Numbered from the stretch's first letter, positions 18,515-28,678 are shown. The stretch is 64,000 bases of DNA from Cupriavidus pampae (GCF_914271485.1 NZ_CAJZAG010000008.1:186001-250000), one strand, 5' to 3'. Program-made: numbers and translations. The notes: generated by a model not told the origin, from the sequence alone.

Positions 18515-20532
18515 TGGCCGCGCAGGAATAACCGATCGAGTTCCGCGACCGATAACTGGACCCAGGTCGGCCGGCCGTGATTGCACTGGTCGGCGCGTTC
18601 GGTCTGCTCCATCTCGCGTAGTAACGCGTTCATTTCCTCGACCGTCAGCCGGCGGTTGGCGCGCACCGCGCTATGGCACGCGAGCGTCGCGAGCAGCTCG
18701 TTCTGGCGCTCGATCAGCACGCGCGAACCGCCGTACGAATGCAGGTCGCGCAGCACATCGCGGGCGAGCGCTTCGGTGTCGGCCTGCTTGAGCAGCGCGG
18801 GAATCGCGCGCACCGCGAGCGTGGTCGGCGAGACCGGCGCGATGTCGAAACCGAGCTGTCGCAGAGTGTCCTGATGCTCCTCGGCGGCACCGATCTCCAC
18901 CGCGCTCGCGGGCAGCGTCACCGGAATCAGCAGCGGCTGCACCGCCAGCTCACGCGCGTCGAGCGCGGTCTTGATCTGCTCGTAAAGAATGCGTTCGTGC
19001 GCGGCGTGCATATCGACGAGCACGAGTCCACGCGCGTTCTGTGCGAGCACGTAGATGCCGTGTAATTGCGCAATCGCGTAGCCGAGCGGATGTTCATCGT
19101 CGCCGGCGCCGTCCGCGGTATCGAGGCTGGGGCGTACGAAACGCTGCGCGTCGAGCAGCCCAGGTGGATCGTCGGCCCGCGCGGCCTGCGCATCGGCCAG
19201 CCACGCGGGCGGTTGCGATGCGGGGACGTATCCCGGTGCGGTAGCGGGCGAGTAGGAGGCACCAGCGCCACCCTCGAACCCGTGGCCACGCGCGCCACCG
19301 GTCGCGTCGCGCATCATCCCGAGGTAGGCCTGACGCGGCTGCGCGATGCCCAGCTCGGTCTGACGACCCGCCGAGTAGTTGATCCATTGCGGGGCCGCCC
19401 CGGCGCCCGCACCTCCGCCCGGCAGCCCGCGTGCCGTGGCGAGCGGGTTGGCGCCACCGGCGTCGAGGCCCGCGTCGGTATGCAGGCTGTCGCCCTGTTC
19501 GCCTGCCTGCCGCGCCAGGCAGCGCTGCACGGCGTGATAGACGAACTGGTGCACCGCGCGCGACTCGCGGAAGCGCACCTCGATCTTCGACGGATGCACG
19601 TTGACGTCGACCATCTCGGGCGGCAGATCCAGGCACAGCACGTACGACGGAAAGCGGTCGCCGTGCAGCACGTCCTGATAGGCACTGCGCACCGCGTGAT
19701 TCAGCAGCTTGTCGCGCACAAAGCGGCCGTTGACGAAGAAGTACTGCTGATCCGGCCGCCCGCGCGACGCCGTGGGCAGGCCCGCAAAGCCATATAGATG
19801 CAGCGTGCTCGCTTCTTCATCGAGCGGCAGCCGCGCGCGCGCAAAGTCGTCGCCGAGTACCTGCGCCGTCCGCGTGGCCACATCGCCGGCATTCCAGTGC
19901 TCGAGCGGCTTGCCGTTGTGGTGGACTGAAATCGTGACATCGGGCCGCGCCAGCGCCGCGCGCCGCACCATCTCCAGGCAATGTCCGAGCTCGGTTTGTT
20001 CCGATTTGAGGAACTTTCTGCGCGCTGGCGTGTTGAAGTACAGGTGCTGCACGTCGACCATCGTGCCGACACCGCCCGAGGCAGGCTGCAACTCGCCCGA
20101 ATCGGCCGCGACCTGCGAGGCATGCGCCGCGTCCGCGGTACGGCTGGTCAGTACGAGGTGGGAGACGGATGCGATCGAGGCCAGCGCTTCGCCGCGAAAG
20201 CCAAGCGTGAGCACGGCCTCGAGTTCGTCGAGCGAAGCGATCTTGCTGGTGGCATGGCGCATCAACGCCACGGGCAGTTCGTCGGCCGGAATGCCGTAGC
20301 CGTTGTCGGTAATCACGATGCGACGGACGCCGCCTTCCTCGAGGCGGATGCCGAGTTGCGTGGTACCGGCATCGAGCGCATTCTCAAGCAGTTCCTTGAC
20401 CACCGAGGCCGGCCGTTCCACCACCTCGCCGGCGGCGATCTGGCTGATCAATTGATCCGGTAAGGGTCTAATAGGCCGATTCTGGCGGATGGGTCGCAGG
20501 GGCTGGGCGGTACGGGAGGCGTCGGCAGGCAT
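18511..20532 (-). CDS. mutL: DNA mismatch repair protein MutL
   Basis: 673 aa. The GHKL ATPase core has IAAGEVVERPASVVKELLENALDAG, TDNGYGI and TLGFRGEALASI. A long Gly/Ala/Pro-rich linker (roughly residues 360-480) is unlike the rest and probably disordered. The C-terminal dimerisation domain has DMHAAHERILYE, ACHSAVR and CNHGRP, which match the metal-dependent nicking endonuclease set (DQHA-type with Met for Gln), so this MutL probably nicks DNA itself. Start ATG 20532, since the longer frame upstream is not conserved. It overlaps miaA by 4 nt and diverges from the DedA gene. Confidence 0.97.
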   Translation of the reverse strand: MPADASRTAQPLRPIRQNRPIRPLPDQLISQIAAGEVVERPASVVKELLENALDAGTTQLGIRLEEGGVRRIVITDNGYGIPADELPVALMRHATSKIASLDELEAVLTLGFRGEALASIASVSHLVLTSRTADAAHASQVAADSGELQPASGGVGTMVDVQHLYFNTPARRKFLKSEQTELGHCLEMVRRAALARPDVTISVHHNGKPLEHWNAGDVATRTAQVLGDDFARARLPLDEEASTLHLYGFAGLPTASRGRPDQQYFFVNGRFVRDKLLNHAVRSAYQDVLHGDRFPSYVLCLDLPPEMVDVNVHPSKIEVRFRESRAVHQFVYHAVQRCLARQAGEQGDSLHTDAGLDAGGANPLATARGLPGGGAGAGAAPQWINYSAGRQTELGIAQPRQAYLGMMRDATGGARGHGFEGGAGASYSPATAPGYVPASQPPAWLADAQAARADDPPGLLDAQRFVRPSLDTADGAGDDEHPLGYAIAQLHGIYVLAQNARGLVLVDMHAAHERILYEQIKTALDARELAVQPLLIPVTLPASAVEIGAAEEHQDTLRQLGFDIAPVSPTTLAVRAIPALLKQADTEALARDVLRDLHSYGGSRVLIERQNELLATLACHSAVRANRRLTVEEMNALLREMEQTERADQCNHGRPTWVQLSVAELDRLFLRGQ

Positions 20533-20659
20533 GCGGCCAATTATACGTGCGCGAGCGAACATTTTCGGCACGCGGGGCAGGGCGTGGCGCGACCACAAGT
20601 GCGCGAGGCGCCCGGCCGCTCTTGTATCATGGGGACCTTCTTTTCGGAGTGAGACTGAT

Positions 20660-21322
20660 TTGGATACCGTACTGCAACTGCTCGACATGGTGCTCCACGT
20701 CGATAAATTCCTGGGCCAGTTCGTCCAGGATTACGGCGTCTGGGTGTATGGCATCCTGTTCGCGATCGTGTTCGCCGAAACCGGCCTCGTCGTGCTGCCG
20801 TTCCTGCCCGGCGACTCGCTGCTGTTCATTGCGGGCGCAATGTGCGCGACCGGCGCGATGAACGAGTGGATGCTGTCGGGGCTGCTGCTGGTGGCCGCCA
20901 TCACCGGCAACACCGTCAACTACATGGTCGGTAGCTGGATCGGACCCAAGGTGTTCGAGCACCAGTGGCGCTTCCTCGACCAGAAATCGCTGCGCCGTAC
21001 GCACGATTTCTACGAGCGCCATGGCGGCAAGACGCTCGTGATGGCCCGCTTCATCCCGATCGTGCGCACGTTTGCGCCGTTCGTGGCGGGGGTTTCGCAG
21101 ATGACGTTCGCGCGCTTCCAGCTGTTCAATGTGCTGGGCGCGTTGCTGTGGGTGGTGGGGCTGGTGTTCGCGGGATACTTCTTCGGCAACCTGCCGTTCG
21201 TCAAGCAGTACCTGAACGTGATCGTACTGGCCGGTATCGGCGCGGCGGTGGTGCCCCTGGTGCTGGGCGGCATCTGGCGTCTGGTGCGCGGCGGCAAGCG
21301 CGCTTCGGTCGACCCACACTAA
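20660..21322 (+). CDS. DedA-family inner-membrane protein
   Basis: 220 aa with several hydrophobic segments. It carries the DedA/SNARE-associated signature: FAETGLVVLPFLPGDSLLF near the N-terminus and GGKTLVMARFIPIVRTFAPF, then VAGVSQM. The family includes undecaprenyl-phosphate and phospholipid transporters that need proton motive force. The start is read as TTG 20660, because CGGAG sits 10 nt before it; an ATG 27 nt downstream is an alternative. The gene is divergent from mutL and is followed by a strong terminator shared with the convergent SirB1-type gene. Confidence 0.9.
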   Translation: MDTVLQLLDMVLHVDKFLGQFVQDYGVWVYGILFAIVFAETGLVVLPFLPGDSLLFIAGAMCATGAMNEWMLSGLLLVAAITGNTVNYMVGSWIGPKVFEHQWRFLDQKSLRRTHDFYERHGGKTLVMARFIPIVRTFAPFVAGVSQMTFARFQLFNVLGALLWVVGLVFAGYFFGNLPFVKQYLNVIVLAGIGAAVVPLVLGGIWRLVRGGKRASVDPH

Positions 21323-21341
21323 GCTCGACACCACCAACGAG

Positions 21342-21366
21342 AACGGGGCCCCTGGGCCCCGTTTTC
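21342..21366. terminator. Bidirectional terminator between dedA-type and sirB1-type genes
   Basis: AACGGGGCCC-CT-GGGCCCCGTT (21342-21363) followed by TTT forms a 10-bp stem. The minus-strand gene ends at 21365, inside the 3' edge of the element. Confidence 0.8.
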
Positions 21367-22213
21367 AATTGAGGCTGCGGCTCATCATGCGCAGCGCCGG
21401 CATGCGATCGCGGATCTGCGTGGTGTCGGCCGCGTCGGGCCGGGCCTGCACATAGGCTTCCAGATCTTCCAGCGCGGGCCGGAAACACTCCAGGTTCGCA
21501 TACGCGAGACCGCGGTCGCGCACTTCCTCGATCGAGTTCGGCAGCAGGATCACCAGACGGTTCTGCACCGCCAGCAGCCGCTGCCAACGCGACTCCTGCA
21601 GATAGATGGCCTTCAGATTGCGCAGCATGCGCGCGATGATCTCGCGGTGACTCGCCACCTGCAGGAACAATCCGAGCGGCACCTGATTGGAGTCGCCGAC
21701 GCCTTCGCGCTCGAGGTACGGATCGAGCATCTCCTGCAACTGTTCCTTCGATAACGTATCGCCGGTCAGCGGGTCCAGTACCACCTCGCCGGCCGGAATT
21801 GTCATGCGCACGAGGAAATGGTTGGGAAACGACACGCCTTTGAGCGGCAGGCCGATCTGCTGCCCCAGCTCCATGAACAGCACCGCGAGCGAGATCGGAA
21901 TCCCGCGTCGCTGCTTCATGACGACGTTGAGGTACGAATTGTCGGGATCATAGTAGTCGTTGGCGTTGGCGCCAAAACCGAGATCGCGATAGAAGAAATG
22001 ATTGAGCAGGCGCAGGCGCTGAATCGCCGGCGTGCCTTCGGCGATGCGCCGTTTGAGCCGCACCGCGAGCATGTCCAGCGCGGCAAGTTCCGACTGCAGG
22101 TCCAGATCGGGATACGCATCCTGGGCGATGGAGAGCGCGGTTTCGGTCAGCGGGATGCCATGCTCGTCCGCCACGAGACTGGCGAAGTAATCCAGGACTT
22201 TCGTGGATGTCAT
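21365..22213 (-). CDS. SirB1-family protein (transglutaminase-like with TPR-like C-terminus)
   Basis: 282 aa. The N-terminal two thirds match the SirB1/transglutaminase-like fold (NHFFYRDLGFGANANDYYDPDNSYL, then RRGIPISLAVLFMELGQQIGL and GVSFPNHFLVR). The end contains a tetratricopeptide-like pair (RLVILLPNSIEEVRDRGLAYANLECFRPALEDLEAY). The function is not established for the family. ATG 22213. The gene follows murJ's region on the minus strand, with a tandem-repeat-containing gap of 109 bp between it and the murJ stop. Confidence 0.85.
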   Translation of the reverse strand: MTSTKVLDYFASLVADEHGIPLTETALSIAQDAYPDLDLQSELAALDMLAVRLKRRIAEGTPAIQRLRLLNHFFYRDLGFGANANDYYDPDNSYLNVVMKQRRGIPISLAVLFMELGQQIGLPLKGVSFPNHFLVRMTIPAGEVVLDPLTGDTLSKEQLQEMLDPYLEREGVGDSNQVPLGLFLQVASHREIIARMLRNLKAIYLQESRWQRLLAVQNRLVILLPNSIEEVRDRGLAYANLECFRPALEDLEAYVQARPDAADTTQIRDRMPALRMMSRSLN

Positions 22214-22280
22214 TGCGGGTTCCTGATGGCGGCGTCTGATGCGTCGCGGCGTGTTTCCAATATAGCTACCCCAATGTCCC

Positions 22281-22322
22281 CCTAGCCGGTACGTCCTACC
22301 GGTACGACCTATCCGGTTCGTC

Positions 22323-22330
<8 letters not shown>
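22281..22330. repeat. Imperfect 13-14 bp tandem repeat at the murJ 3' end
   Basis: Units: CCTAGCCGGTACGT (22281-22294), CCTACCGGTACGA (22295-22307), CCTATCCGGTTCGT (22308-22321) and a partial CCTACCCGG (22322-22330). The last partial unit contains the murJ stop codon (22323-22325). Confidence 0.85.
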
Positions 22331-23873
<1,543 letters not shown>

Positions 23874-23936
23874 GATGGATCGGGAAGTGCGTGGACGGGC
23901 GCCAGTCTGACGCCCGGCGCGCCGCAAAGTTGCCAC

Positions 23937-24272
23937 CGCGCCACGGTATCAGGCGAGATGTGATGCAATCGATGCAACGGACTGGATGTGGCGCCTATTA
24001 TACGGACGGCGTTGCGCGCCACCGTCGGACCGCGTTCCGCCACGCCCAACTTCTGCCTTGCCTCCGTGTCTCCCCTGTGTGTATAATCGCCGATTCGCAA
24101 GGACAGTCGCGTTCCGGATTCGTCTGCTAGGTCACCCTCCGAGAAAATCCCGGGGGCGCCCCGAGCATCCCGGGTCGCACGATGTAACTTAACGGTTGCG
24201 TCCCAGGCGTCCCAAAAAAAGTTATTCGCGTTGCCCCGGGGCACGCATTCTGAATTCAGGAAAAGAGATCAA
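23937..24272. other. Divergent control region between murJ and rpsT
   Basis: 336 nt without a gene. It holds a TATAAT on the minus strand (23997-24002) pointing to murJ, and the rpsT promoter and an approximately 180-nt leader on the plus strand. The leader is long enough for the S20 autoregulation known in other bacteria, but no specific structure was assigned. Confidence 0.55.
24058..24087 (+). promoter_or_regulatory. Probable sigma70 promoter of rpsT
   Basis: TTGCCT (24058-24063), 18 nt, TATAAT (24082-24087). The -10 is perfect and the -35 matches at 4 of 6. Confidence 0.6.
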
Positions 24273-24539
24273 ATGGCAAATTCCGCACAAGCCCGCAAGC
24301 GCGCGCGTCAGGCCGTCGCTCAGAACGCCCATAACTCCAGCCTGCGCTCGCGTCTGCGCACCGCCGTCAAGGCCGTTCGCAAGGCGATCGACGCCGGCGA
24401 CAAGGCTGCCGCTGCTGAAATCTTCAAGCAGTCGCAACACGTGATCGACAGCATTGCTGACAAGAAGATCGTGCACAAGAACAAGGCTGCACGTCACAAG
24501 TCGCGTCTGTCGGCTGCTATCAAGGCCATGGCTGTCTGA
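24273..24539 (+). CDS. rpsT: 30S ribosomal protein S20
   Basis: 88 aa, very basic: MANSAQARKRARQAVAQNAH at the start, then KAVRKAIDAGDKAAA and HKNKAARHKSRL near the end. This is a helical-hairpin protein that binds 16S rRNA early in 30S assembly. The ATG at 24273 has AGGAAAAGAG before it. It is followed by a strong terminator. Confidence 0.99.
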   Translation: MANSAQARKRARQAVAQNAHNSSLRSRLRTAVKAVRKAIDAGDKAAAAEIFKQSQHVIDSIADKKIVHKNKAARHKSRLSAAIKAMAV

Positions 24540-24578
24540 TAGCTGTCCTCGTCAGGGCTTCCCCGGGAGCCCGGCAAG

Positions 24579-24608
24579 AAAAAAGCTCGTCGCATGACGA
24601 GCTTTTTT
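24579..24608. terminator. Terminator after rpsT (bidirectional form)
   Basis: AAAAGCTCGTC-GCAT-GACGAGCTTTT (24581-24606), an 11-bp stem flanked by A and T runs. It also lies downstream of the convergent DUF3579 gene. Confidence 0.92.
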
Positions 24609-24659
24609 GTTTTCTACGCGCCCTTTTTTGGTTCGGGTGCTTGGTCTGGGTGCCTGCCC

Positions 24660-24959
24660 TCAATCGATCGAGCAGGCCTCCACGAGCTGCAGGTCGTTGT
24701 CGCGCGCGAAGTTCAGCACGAAGTCCAGCGCCTTGGGCTCGATGTCGCGCAGTCGCACATCCACCACCACGTTCTTGACCCCACCGATGATCACTGGCCG
24801 CACATACGGCGAGTAGGTGTAGCGGGGGTCGCCGGAGTCGCCCTCGGGCCGGAACTGCGCCATCACGCCGCACAGCCGCTCTGCCCAGTCGCTCGGACGG
24901 AAAGTCTTACCTTGCGTGGTAATGCCTTGGATGAAATATTCGCGAACGTTGGAATTCAT
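24660..24959 (-). CDS. DUF3579 domain protein
   Basis: 99 aa, recognised from the family pattern FIQGITTQGKTFRPSDWAER, then LCGVM and VKNVVVDVRLRDIEPKALDF. It is a small soluble protein found mainly in betaproteobacteria, often next to rpsT and argF. Function unknown. It starts at ATG 24959 and converges with rpsT. No partner domain is visible. Confidence 0.85.
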   Translation of the reverse strand: MNSNVREYFIQGITTQGKTFRPSDWAERLCGVMAQFRPEGDSGDPRYTYSPYVRPVIIGGVKNVVVDVRLRDIEPKALDFVLNFARDNDLQLVEACSID

Positions 24960-25261
24960 GGGACTTGCGGGGTCGATGTCTGCGAGGCACTTTTGGTGCC
25001 GGGGCGGGCGGTGGCACTGTATGCCAAGCCCCGCGTGAATCAGCGAGTATTATATCTTATATAAGAGTTGCGCATAAGTGCCTCCCGTCGCGAGAGCGGC
25101 TGTGGGCGCCCCATTGGGGCCTACCTGCATGACGCCATTGTGACCCTGACATGGGGTGACTCCGGGCTCGCCAAAGCCTGAATAATCCCTTATGATTCTT
25201 GCAGTTAAATTGCGCAAGCGACGGAAAAGGCGGCTCTCCGACGGGCCGCCTTAATTGTTTT
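24960..25261. other. Divergent region between the DUF3579 gene and argF
   Basis: 302 nt without a gene. An AT-rich patch at 25049-25064 includes a TATAAT on the minus strand, a candidate -10 for the DUF3579 gene. An imperfect inverted repeat GAATAAT-CCCTT-ATGATTC lies at 25180-25198 and overlaps TATGAT, a possible -10 for argF. The last part forms the hairpin listed separately. Confidence 0.45.
25226..25251 (+). promoter_or_regulatory. Leader hairpin immediately upstream of argF
   Basis: AAGGCGGC (25226-25233) pairs perfectly with GCCGCCTT (25244-25251) across a 10-nt loop. It ends 10 nt before the argF ATG, where a Shine-Dalgarno would be expected; none is seen. The trailing AATTGTTTT is U-rich, so the element also resembles an intrinsic terminator. 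Confidence 0.6.
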
Positions 25262-26185
25262 ATGAGCTCAACCTCGATCAAGCATTACCTGCAGTTCAAC
25301 GACCTCTCCGCCGAGGAGTACGAGTACCTGCTGGACCGCGCGCAGATCCTCAAGGCGAAGTTCAAGAACTACGAGACCTGGCACCCGCTGCACGATCGCA
25401 CGCTGGCCATGATCTTCGAAAAGAATTCCACGCGCACGCGTCTGTCGTTCGAGGCTGGCATCCACCAGCTGGGCGGCCACGCGGTGTTTCTCAACACGCG
25501 CGATTCGCAGCTGGGACGCGGCGAGCCGATCGAGGATGCGGCACAGGTGATCTCCCGCATGGTGGACATCATCATGATCCGCACCTTCGGTCAGGAGATC
25601 CTTGAGCGCTTCGCCGCGCATTCGCGTGTGCCGGTGATCAACGGACTCACCAACGAATACCACCCGTGCCAGGTGCTGGCGGACGTCTTCACGTACATCG
25701 AGCAGCGCGGCAGCATTCGCGGCAAGGTCGTGGCGTGGATCGGCGATGCCAACAACATGGCCTACACATGGATCCAGGCCGCCGAGCGGCTCGGCTTCAC
25801 GTTCCATTTCTCGGCGCCGCCTGGCTATCAGCTCGATCCGGCCATGGTGCCGGCCTCCGCGGCCAGCCTCGTGAAGGTGTTTGCCGATCCGCTGGCCGCC
25901 TGCGACGGCGCGCATCTGGTGACCACCGACGTGTGGACCAGCATGGGCTTCGAGGCCGAGAACGACGCGCGCAAGCGTGCGTTCAAGGACTGGATGGTCA
26001 CCACCGCGATGATGGATCGCTCCGCGCCCGACGCGCTGTTCATGCACTGCCTGCCCGCGCACCGCGGCGAGGAAGTGGAGGCCGCGGTCATCGATGGCCC
26101 GCGCAGCGTCGTGTGGGAGGAAGCCGAGAACCGTCTGCACGTGCAGAAGGCGCTCATGGAGTATCTGCTCTGCGGCAAGTACTAA
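25262..26185 (+). CDS. argF: Ornithine carbamoyltransferase
   Basis: 307 aa. The carbamoyl-phosphate site is FEKNSTRTRLSFE, the second signature is HPCQVLAD, and the ornithine-side motif is HCLPAHRGEEV. It makes citrulline in arginine synthesis. ATG 25262 is chosen from the conserved start (SIKHYLQFNDLSAEEYEYLL), but no Shine-Dalgarno precedes it; a hairpin occupies that site. ppnP follows after 31 bp and is probably co-transcribed. Confidence 0.97.
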   Translation: MSSTSIKHYLQFNDLSAEEYEYLLDRAQILKAKFKNYETWHPLHDRTLAMIFEKNSTRTRLSFEAGIHQLGGHAVFLNTRDSQLGRGEPIEDAAQVISRMVDIIMIRTFGQEILERFAAHSRVPVINGLTNEYHPCQVLADVFTYIEQRGSIRGKVVAWIGDANNMAYTWIQAAERLGFTFHFSAPPGYQLDPAMVPASAASLVKVFADPLAACDGAHLVTTDVWTSMGFEAENDARKRAFKDWMVTTAMMDRSAPDALFMHCLPAHRGEEVEAAVIDGPRSVVWEEAENRLHVQKALMEYLLCGKY

Positions 26186-26216
26186 GCGCTTCAAACCAGA
26201 AAACAGGAATTGGTAA

Positions 26217-26552
26217 ATGAGTGAAAGCCAGGCTCAGTTCGACAACAAGTTTGATAACGTAAGCGTAGTCAAGAAGGCCAATCTGTATTTCGATGGCAAG
26301 TGCGTGAGCCACACGGTGGTGTTTCCCGATGGCACGCGCAAGACGCTGGGCGTGATTTTCCCGTCGGCACTGACGTTCGGTACGGGCGCGCCCGAGATCA
26401 TGGAGATCAACGGTGGATCGTGTCGCGTGCGTCTGCAGGGCGCCAGCGAATGGCAGACCTACAGCGCTGGTCAGCAGTTCAGCGTGCCGGGTGACAGCAA
26501 GTTCGACATCGAGGTCACCGAGACCCTCGATTACGTCTGCCATTTCGGTTGA
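26217..26552 (+). CDS. ppnP: Pyrimidine/purine nucleoside phosphorylase PpnP (DUF1255)
   Basis: 111 aa cupin-fold protein: FDNVSVVKKANLYFDGKCVS and SHTVVFPDGTRKTLGV, then FGTGAPEIMEINGG and SVPGDSKFDIEV. PpnP cleaves nucleosides with phosphate to base and sugar-1-phosphate. It is slightly longer than the E. coli protein at the N-terminus (MSESQAQFDNK). It follows argF by 31 bp with GGAATTGGTAA before the ATG. Confidence 0.92.
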   Translation: MSESQAQFDNKFDNVSVVKKANLYFDGKCVSHTVVFPDGTRKTLGVIFPSALTFGTGAPEIMEINGGSCRVRLQGASEWQTYSAGQQFSVPGDSKFDIEVTETLDYVCHFG

Positions 26553-26593
26553 CCGCCTGCAACTGACCTCTGCGGCTAACCGCCGGCAGCCGG

Positions 26594-27613
26594 TCAGATG
26601 ATGACCGGCTCCGGCTCGATGCGGACGCCGAAGCGTTCCTGCACGGTGTCCGCGATGCGGTGCGCGAGCGCGAGCAGATCGCGCGCGCTACCGCCGCCGT
26701 GGTGCACGAGCACCAGCGCCTGCTTTGCATAGACGCCCACGGGACCGTCGCTCACCCCTTTGAATCCGCATTGATCGATCAGCCATCCGGCCGCCAGCTT
26801 GTAGCGGCCGTCGGACTGGCGATAGCTGACCAGCGATGGATTGGCGGCAACCAGCGCGTCGCGCTGCGTCGCGTCGACGATCGGATTCTTGAAGAAGCTG
26901 CCCGCATTGCCGATCACGGCCGGATCGGGCAGCTTGCGCGAGCGAATGGCCACCACCGCGTCGCGGATCCGCGCGGCATCCGGTTGGTCCAGACCCTCAA
27001 GTTCCCGCGCGAGTTCGGTATATCCGAGCGCGGGCTGCCATGGCCGTGGCAGGCACAAGGTCACTGCGGTGATGATGTAACGGTCGCGGCCGGCATGCTT
27101 GAATACACTGTCGCGGTAGCCGAACGCGCATTGCGCGGCATCCAGTTCCACGAACGTCCTGGTCTGCCGGTCATAAGCGCGCACGCTCGCCAGGCGCTCG
27201 CAGAGCTCCACGCCGTAGGCACCGATGTTCTGGATGGGCGCGGCGCCGACGGTACCGGGAATCAGTGCAAGGTTTTCGAGGCCCGGCAGGCCATCGGCGA
27301 TCGTGCGGCCAACCAGCCCGTGCCAGTTCTCGCCGGCGCCGGCGGTAACATGCACGCTGCCATCGGTACCCGCGCTTTCGGTCACGTGGTAGCCCGGAAT
27401 CTCGATCAGCAGCACGAGGGCGTCGAGGTCGCCCGACAGCACCACGTTGCTGCCGCCGCCGAGCACGACCACCGGCAGGCCTTGCGCGCGCGGGTCGTCG
27501 AGAGCTTCAACGAGGTCTTTTTCGCTGCGCACGGACACCGCCAGACGCGCGCGGACATCGAATCCGAATGTGTTGTGGCGGCGCAGGGGATAAAATTCTC
27601 GGAAATCTGCCAT
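26594..27613 (-). CDS. murB: UDP-N-acetylenolpyruvoylglucosamine reductase
   Basis: 339 aa type I MurB (E. coli class). The FAD loop is VVLGGGSNVVL, with GTVGAAPIQNIGAYGVEL, the catalytic Ser in IGNAGSFFKNP and the Glu near the C-terminus (RIEPEPVII). It reduces the enolpyruvyl ether to UDP-MurNAc using NADPH. The stop codon lies inside a hairpin (AGCCGGTCA/TGACCGGCT, 26588-26610). It converges with ppnP and diverges from yajQ. Confidence 0.97.
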   Translation of the reverse strand: MADFREFYPLRRHNTFGFDVRARLAVSVRSEKDLVEALDDPRAQGLPVVVLGGGSNVVLSGDLDALVLLIEIPGYHVTESAGTDGSVHVTAGAGENWHGLVGRTIADGLPGLENLALIPGTVGAAPIQNIGAYGVELCERLASVRAYDRQTRTFVELDAAQCAFGYRDSVFKHAGRDRYIITAVTLCLPRPWQPALGYTELARELEGLDQPDAARIRDAVVAIRSRKLPDPAVIGNAGSFFKNPIVDATQRDALVAANPSLVSYRQSDGRYKLAAGWLIDQCGFKGVSDGPVGVYAKQALVLVHHGGGSARDLLALAHRIADTVQERFGVRIEPEPVII

Positions 27614-27617
27614 GCAA

Positions 27618-27647
27618 TTGACCAGTCGTGGTGGGCAGGATTATACG
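27618..27647 (+). promoter_or_regulatory. Divergent promoter region of murB and yajQ
   Basis: On the plus strand TTGACC (27618-27623), 18 nt, TATACG (27642-27647) faces yajQ. On the minus strand the same bases give TATAAT (27645-27640), facing murB. The two -10 elements overlap, so RNA polymerase binding could be mutually exclusive. Confidence 0.5.
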
Positions 27648-27695
27648 TAACCGGTCGAGCGTGCCGGCGGGCGCGCGACACCCAGGAGAAAGAAG

Positions 27696-28181
27696 ATGCC
27701 GTCGTTCGACGTAGTATGTGAAGCAAACATGGTGGAAGTGAAGAACGCCGTGGAGCAATCCAACAAGGAAATCTTCACGCGTTTCGACTTCAAGGGCTCC
27801 GATTCGCGCATCGAGCAGAAGGAGGGCGAACTGACCGCCTTTGCCGATGACGACTTCAAGCTCAGCCAGGTCAAGGATGTGATGATCAACAAGATGGCCA
27901 AGCGCAATGTGGACGTGCGCTTCCTCGACTACGGCAAGATCGAGAAGATCAGCGGTGACAAGGTCAAGCAGGTCATCACGATCAAGAAGGGCGTGACCGG
28001 CGACCTCGCCAAGCAGATCGTCCGCATGATCAAGGACAGCAAGATCAAGGTGCAGGCGAGCATCCAGGGCGATGCCGTGCGCGTGTCGGGCACCAAGCGC
28101 GATGACCTGCAATCGGTGATCGCGCTGTTGCGCAAGGATGTATCCGACGCTCCGCTGGACTTCAACAACTTCCGCGACTGA
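27696..28181 (+). CDS. YajQ family nucleotide-binding protein
   Basis: 161 aa, full length: MPSFDVVCEANMVEVKNAVE, then FDFKGSDSRIEQKEGELT, INKMAKRNVDVRFLDYGK and VRVSGTKRDDLQSVIALLR. The family (YajQ/DUF520) binds RNA or nucleotides and includes cyclic-di-GMP effectors in Xanthomonas. The role here is not known. AGGAGAAAGAAG precedes the ATG. Confidence 0.95.
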   Translation: MPSFDVVCEANMVEVKNAVEQSNKEIFTRFDFKGSDSRIEQKEGELTAFADDDFKLSQVKDVMINKMAKRNVDVRFLDYGKIEKISGDKVKQVITIKKGVTGDLAKQIVRMIKDSKIKVQASIQGDAVRVSGTKRDDLQSVIALLRKDVSDAPLDFNNFRD

Positions 28182-28207
28182 GCCTCGCGTGCGGGCTCAG
28201 TGCGTTC

Positions 28208-28678
28208 TTACTGCGGCTGCTTCGGTGCGGGCAGCCCGCCAATCTTCGCGCCGGACTTGATGCCCTTCTGCGCGAACCAGCCCTTGTTCATCTCCAGCGC
28301 ATAGCGCACGGCCGCGCGCGGGCAGTGATTGTCCTCGGTCTGCGGTGCCATGTCCTCGATGTTCACGATGCTGCCGTCGTCGGCCAGAAAGGCGATCGAC
28401 AGCGGCAGGTTCGTGTTCTTCATCCAGAAGCAATGTCCGGCCTTCTCGTCGAACACGAACAGCATGCCGGCATTCGCGGGCATATTCTGGCGATACATGA
28501 GTCCGCGCTCGCGCGAGGCTGGATTGTCGGCCACTTCCGCATGAATGGCGTACATGCCCGCGTTCAGATTGATCGTGGGCAGCGCGCTCTGGGCGTGCGC
28601 AAGGGGTACAAAGGCGGGGGCAAAGGCGGTCAGCGCGAAAGCACAGGCGGCCAGCGAAGTCTTGAGCACGGAATGCAT
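28208..28678 (-). CDS. Exported DUF192 protein
   Basis: 156 aa. A signal peptide runs to about residue 29 (hydrophobic core AACAFALTAFAPAFVPLAHA, then QSA). The mature part is DUF192: EVADNPASRERGLMYRQNMP, GMLFVFDEKAGHCFWMKNT, LPLSIAFLADDGSIVNIEDM and ALEMNKGWFAQKGIKSG. It is probably periplasmic or secreted; the function is unknown. The frame extends upstream, but ATG 28678 is the start that gives a signal peptide. It converges with yajQ. Confidence 0.9.
   Translation of the reverse strand: MHSVLKTSLAACAFALTAFAPAFVPLAHAQSALPTINLNAGMYAIHAEVADNPASRERGLMYRQNMPANAGMLFVFDEKAGHCFWMKNTNLPLSIAFLADDGSIVNIEDMAPQTEDNHCPRAAVRYALEMNKGWFAQKGIKSGAKIGGLPAPKQPQ

Noticed and set aside
19301..19560. Low-complexity Gly/Ala-rich segment inside mutL as an insertion or frameshift
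   Set aside because: The frame is intact and MutL linkers are variable and disordered in this position.
26588..26610. Hairpin at the murB stop as an intrinsic terminator
   Set aside because: The 9-bp stem is real, but no T run follows on either strand; kept only as a note on murB.
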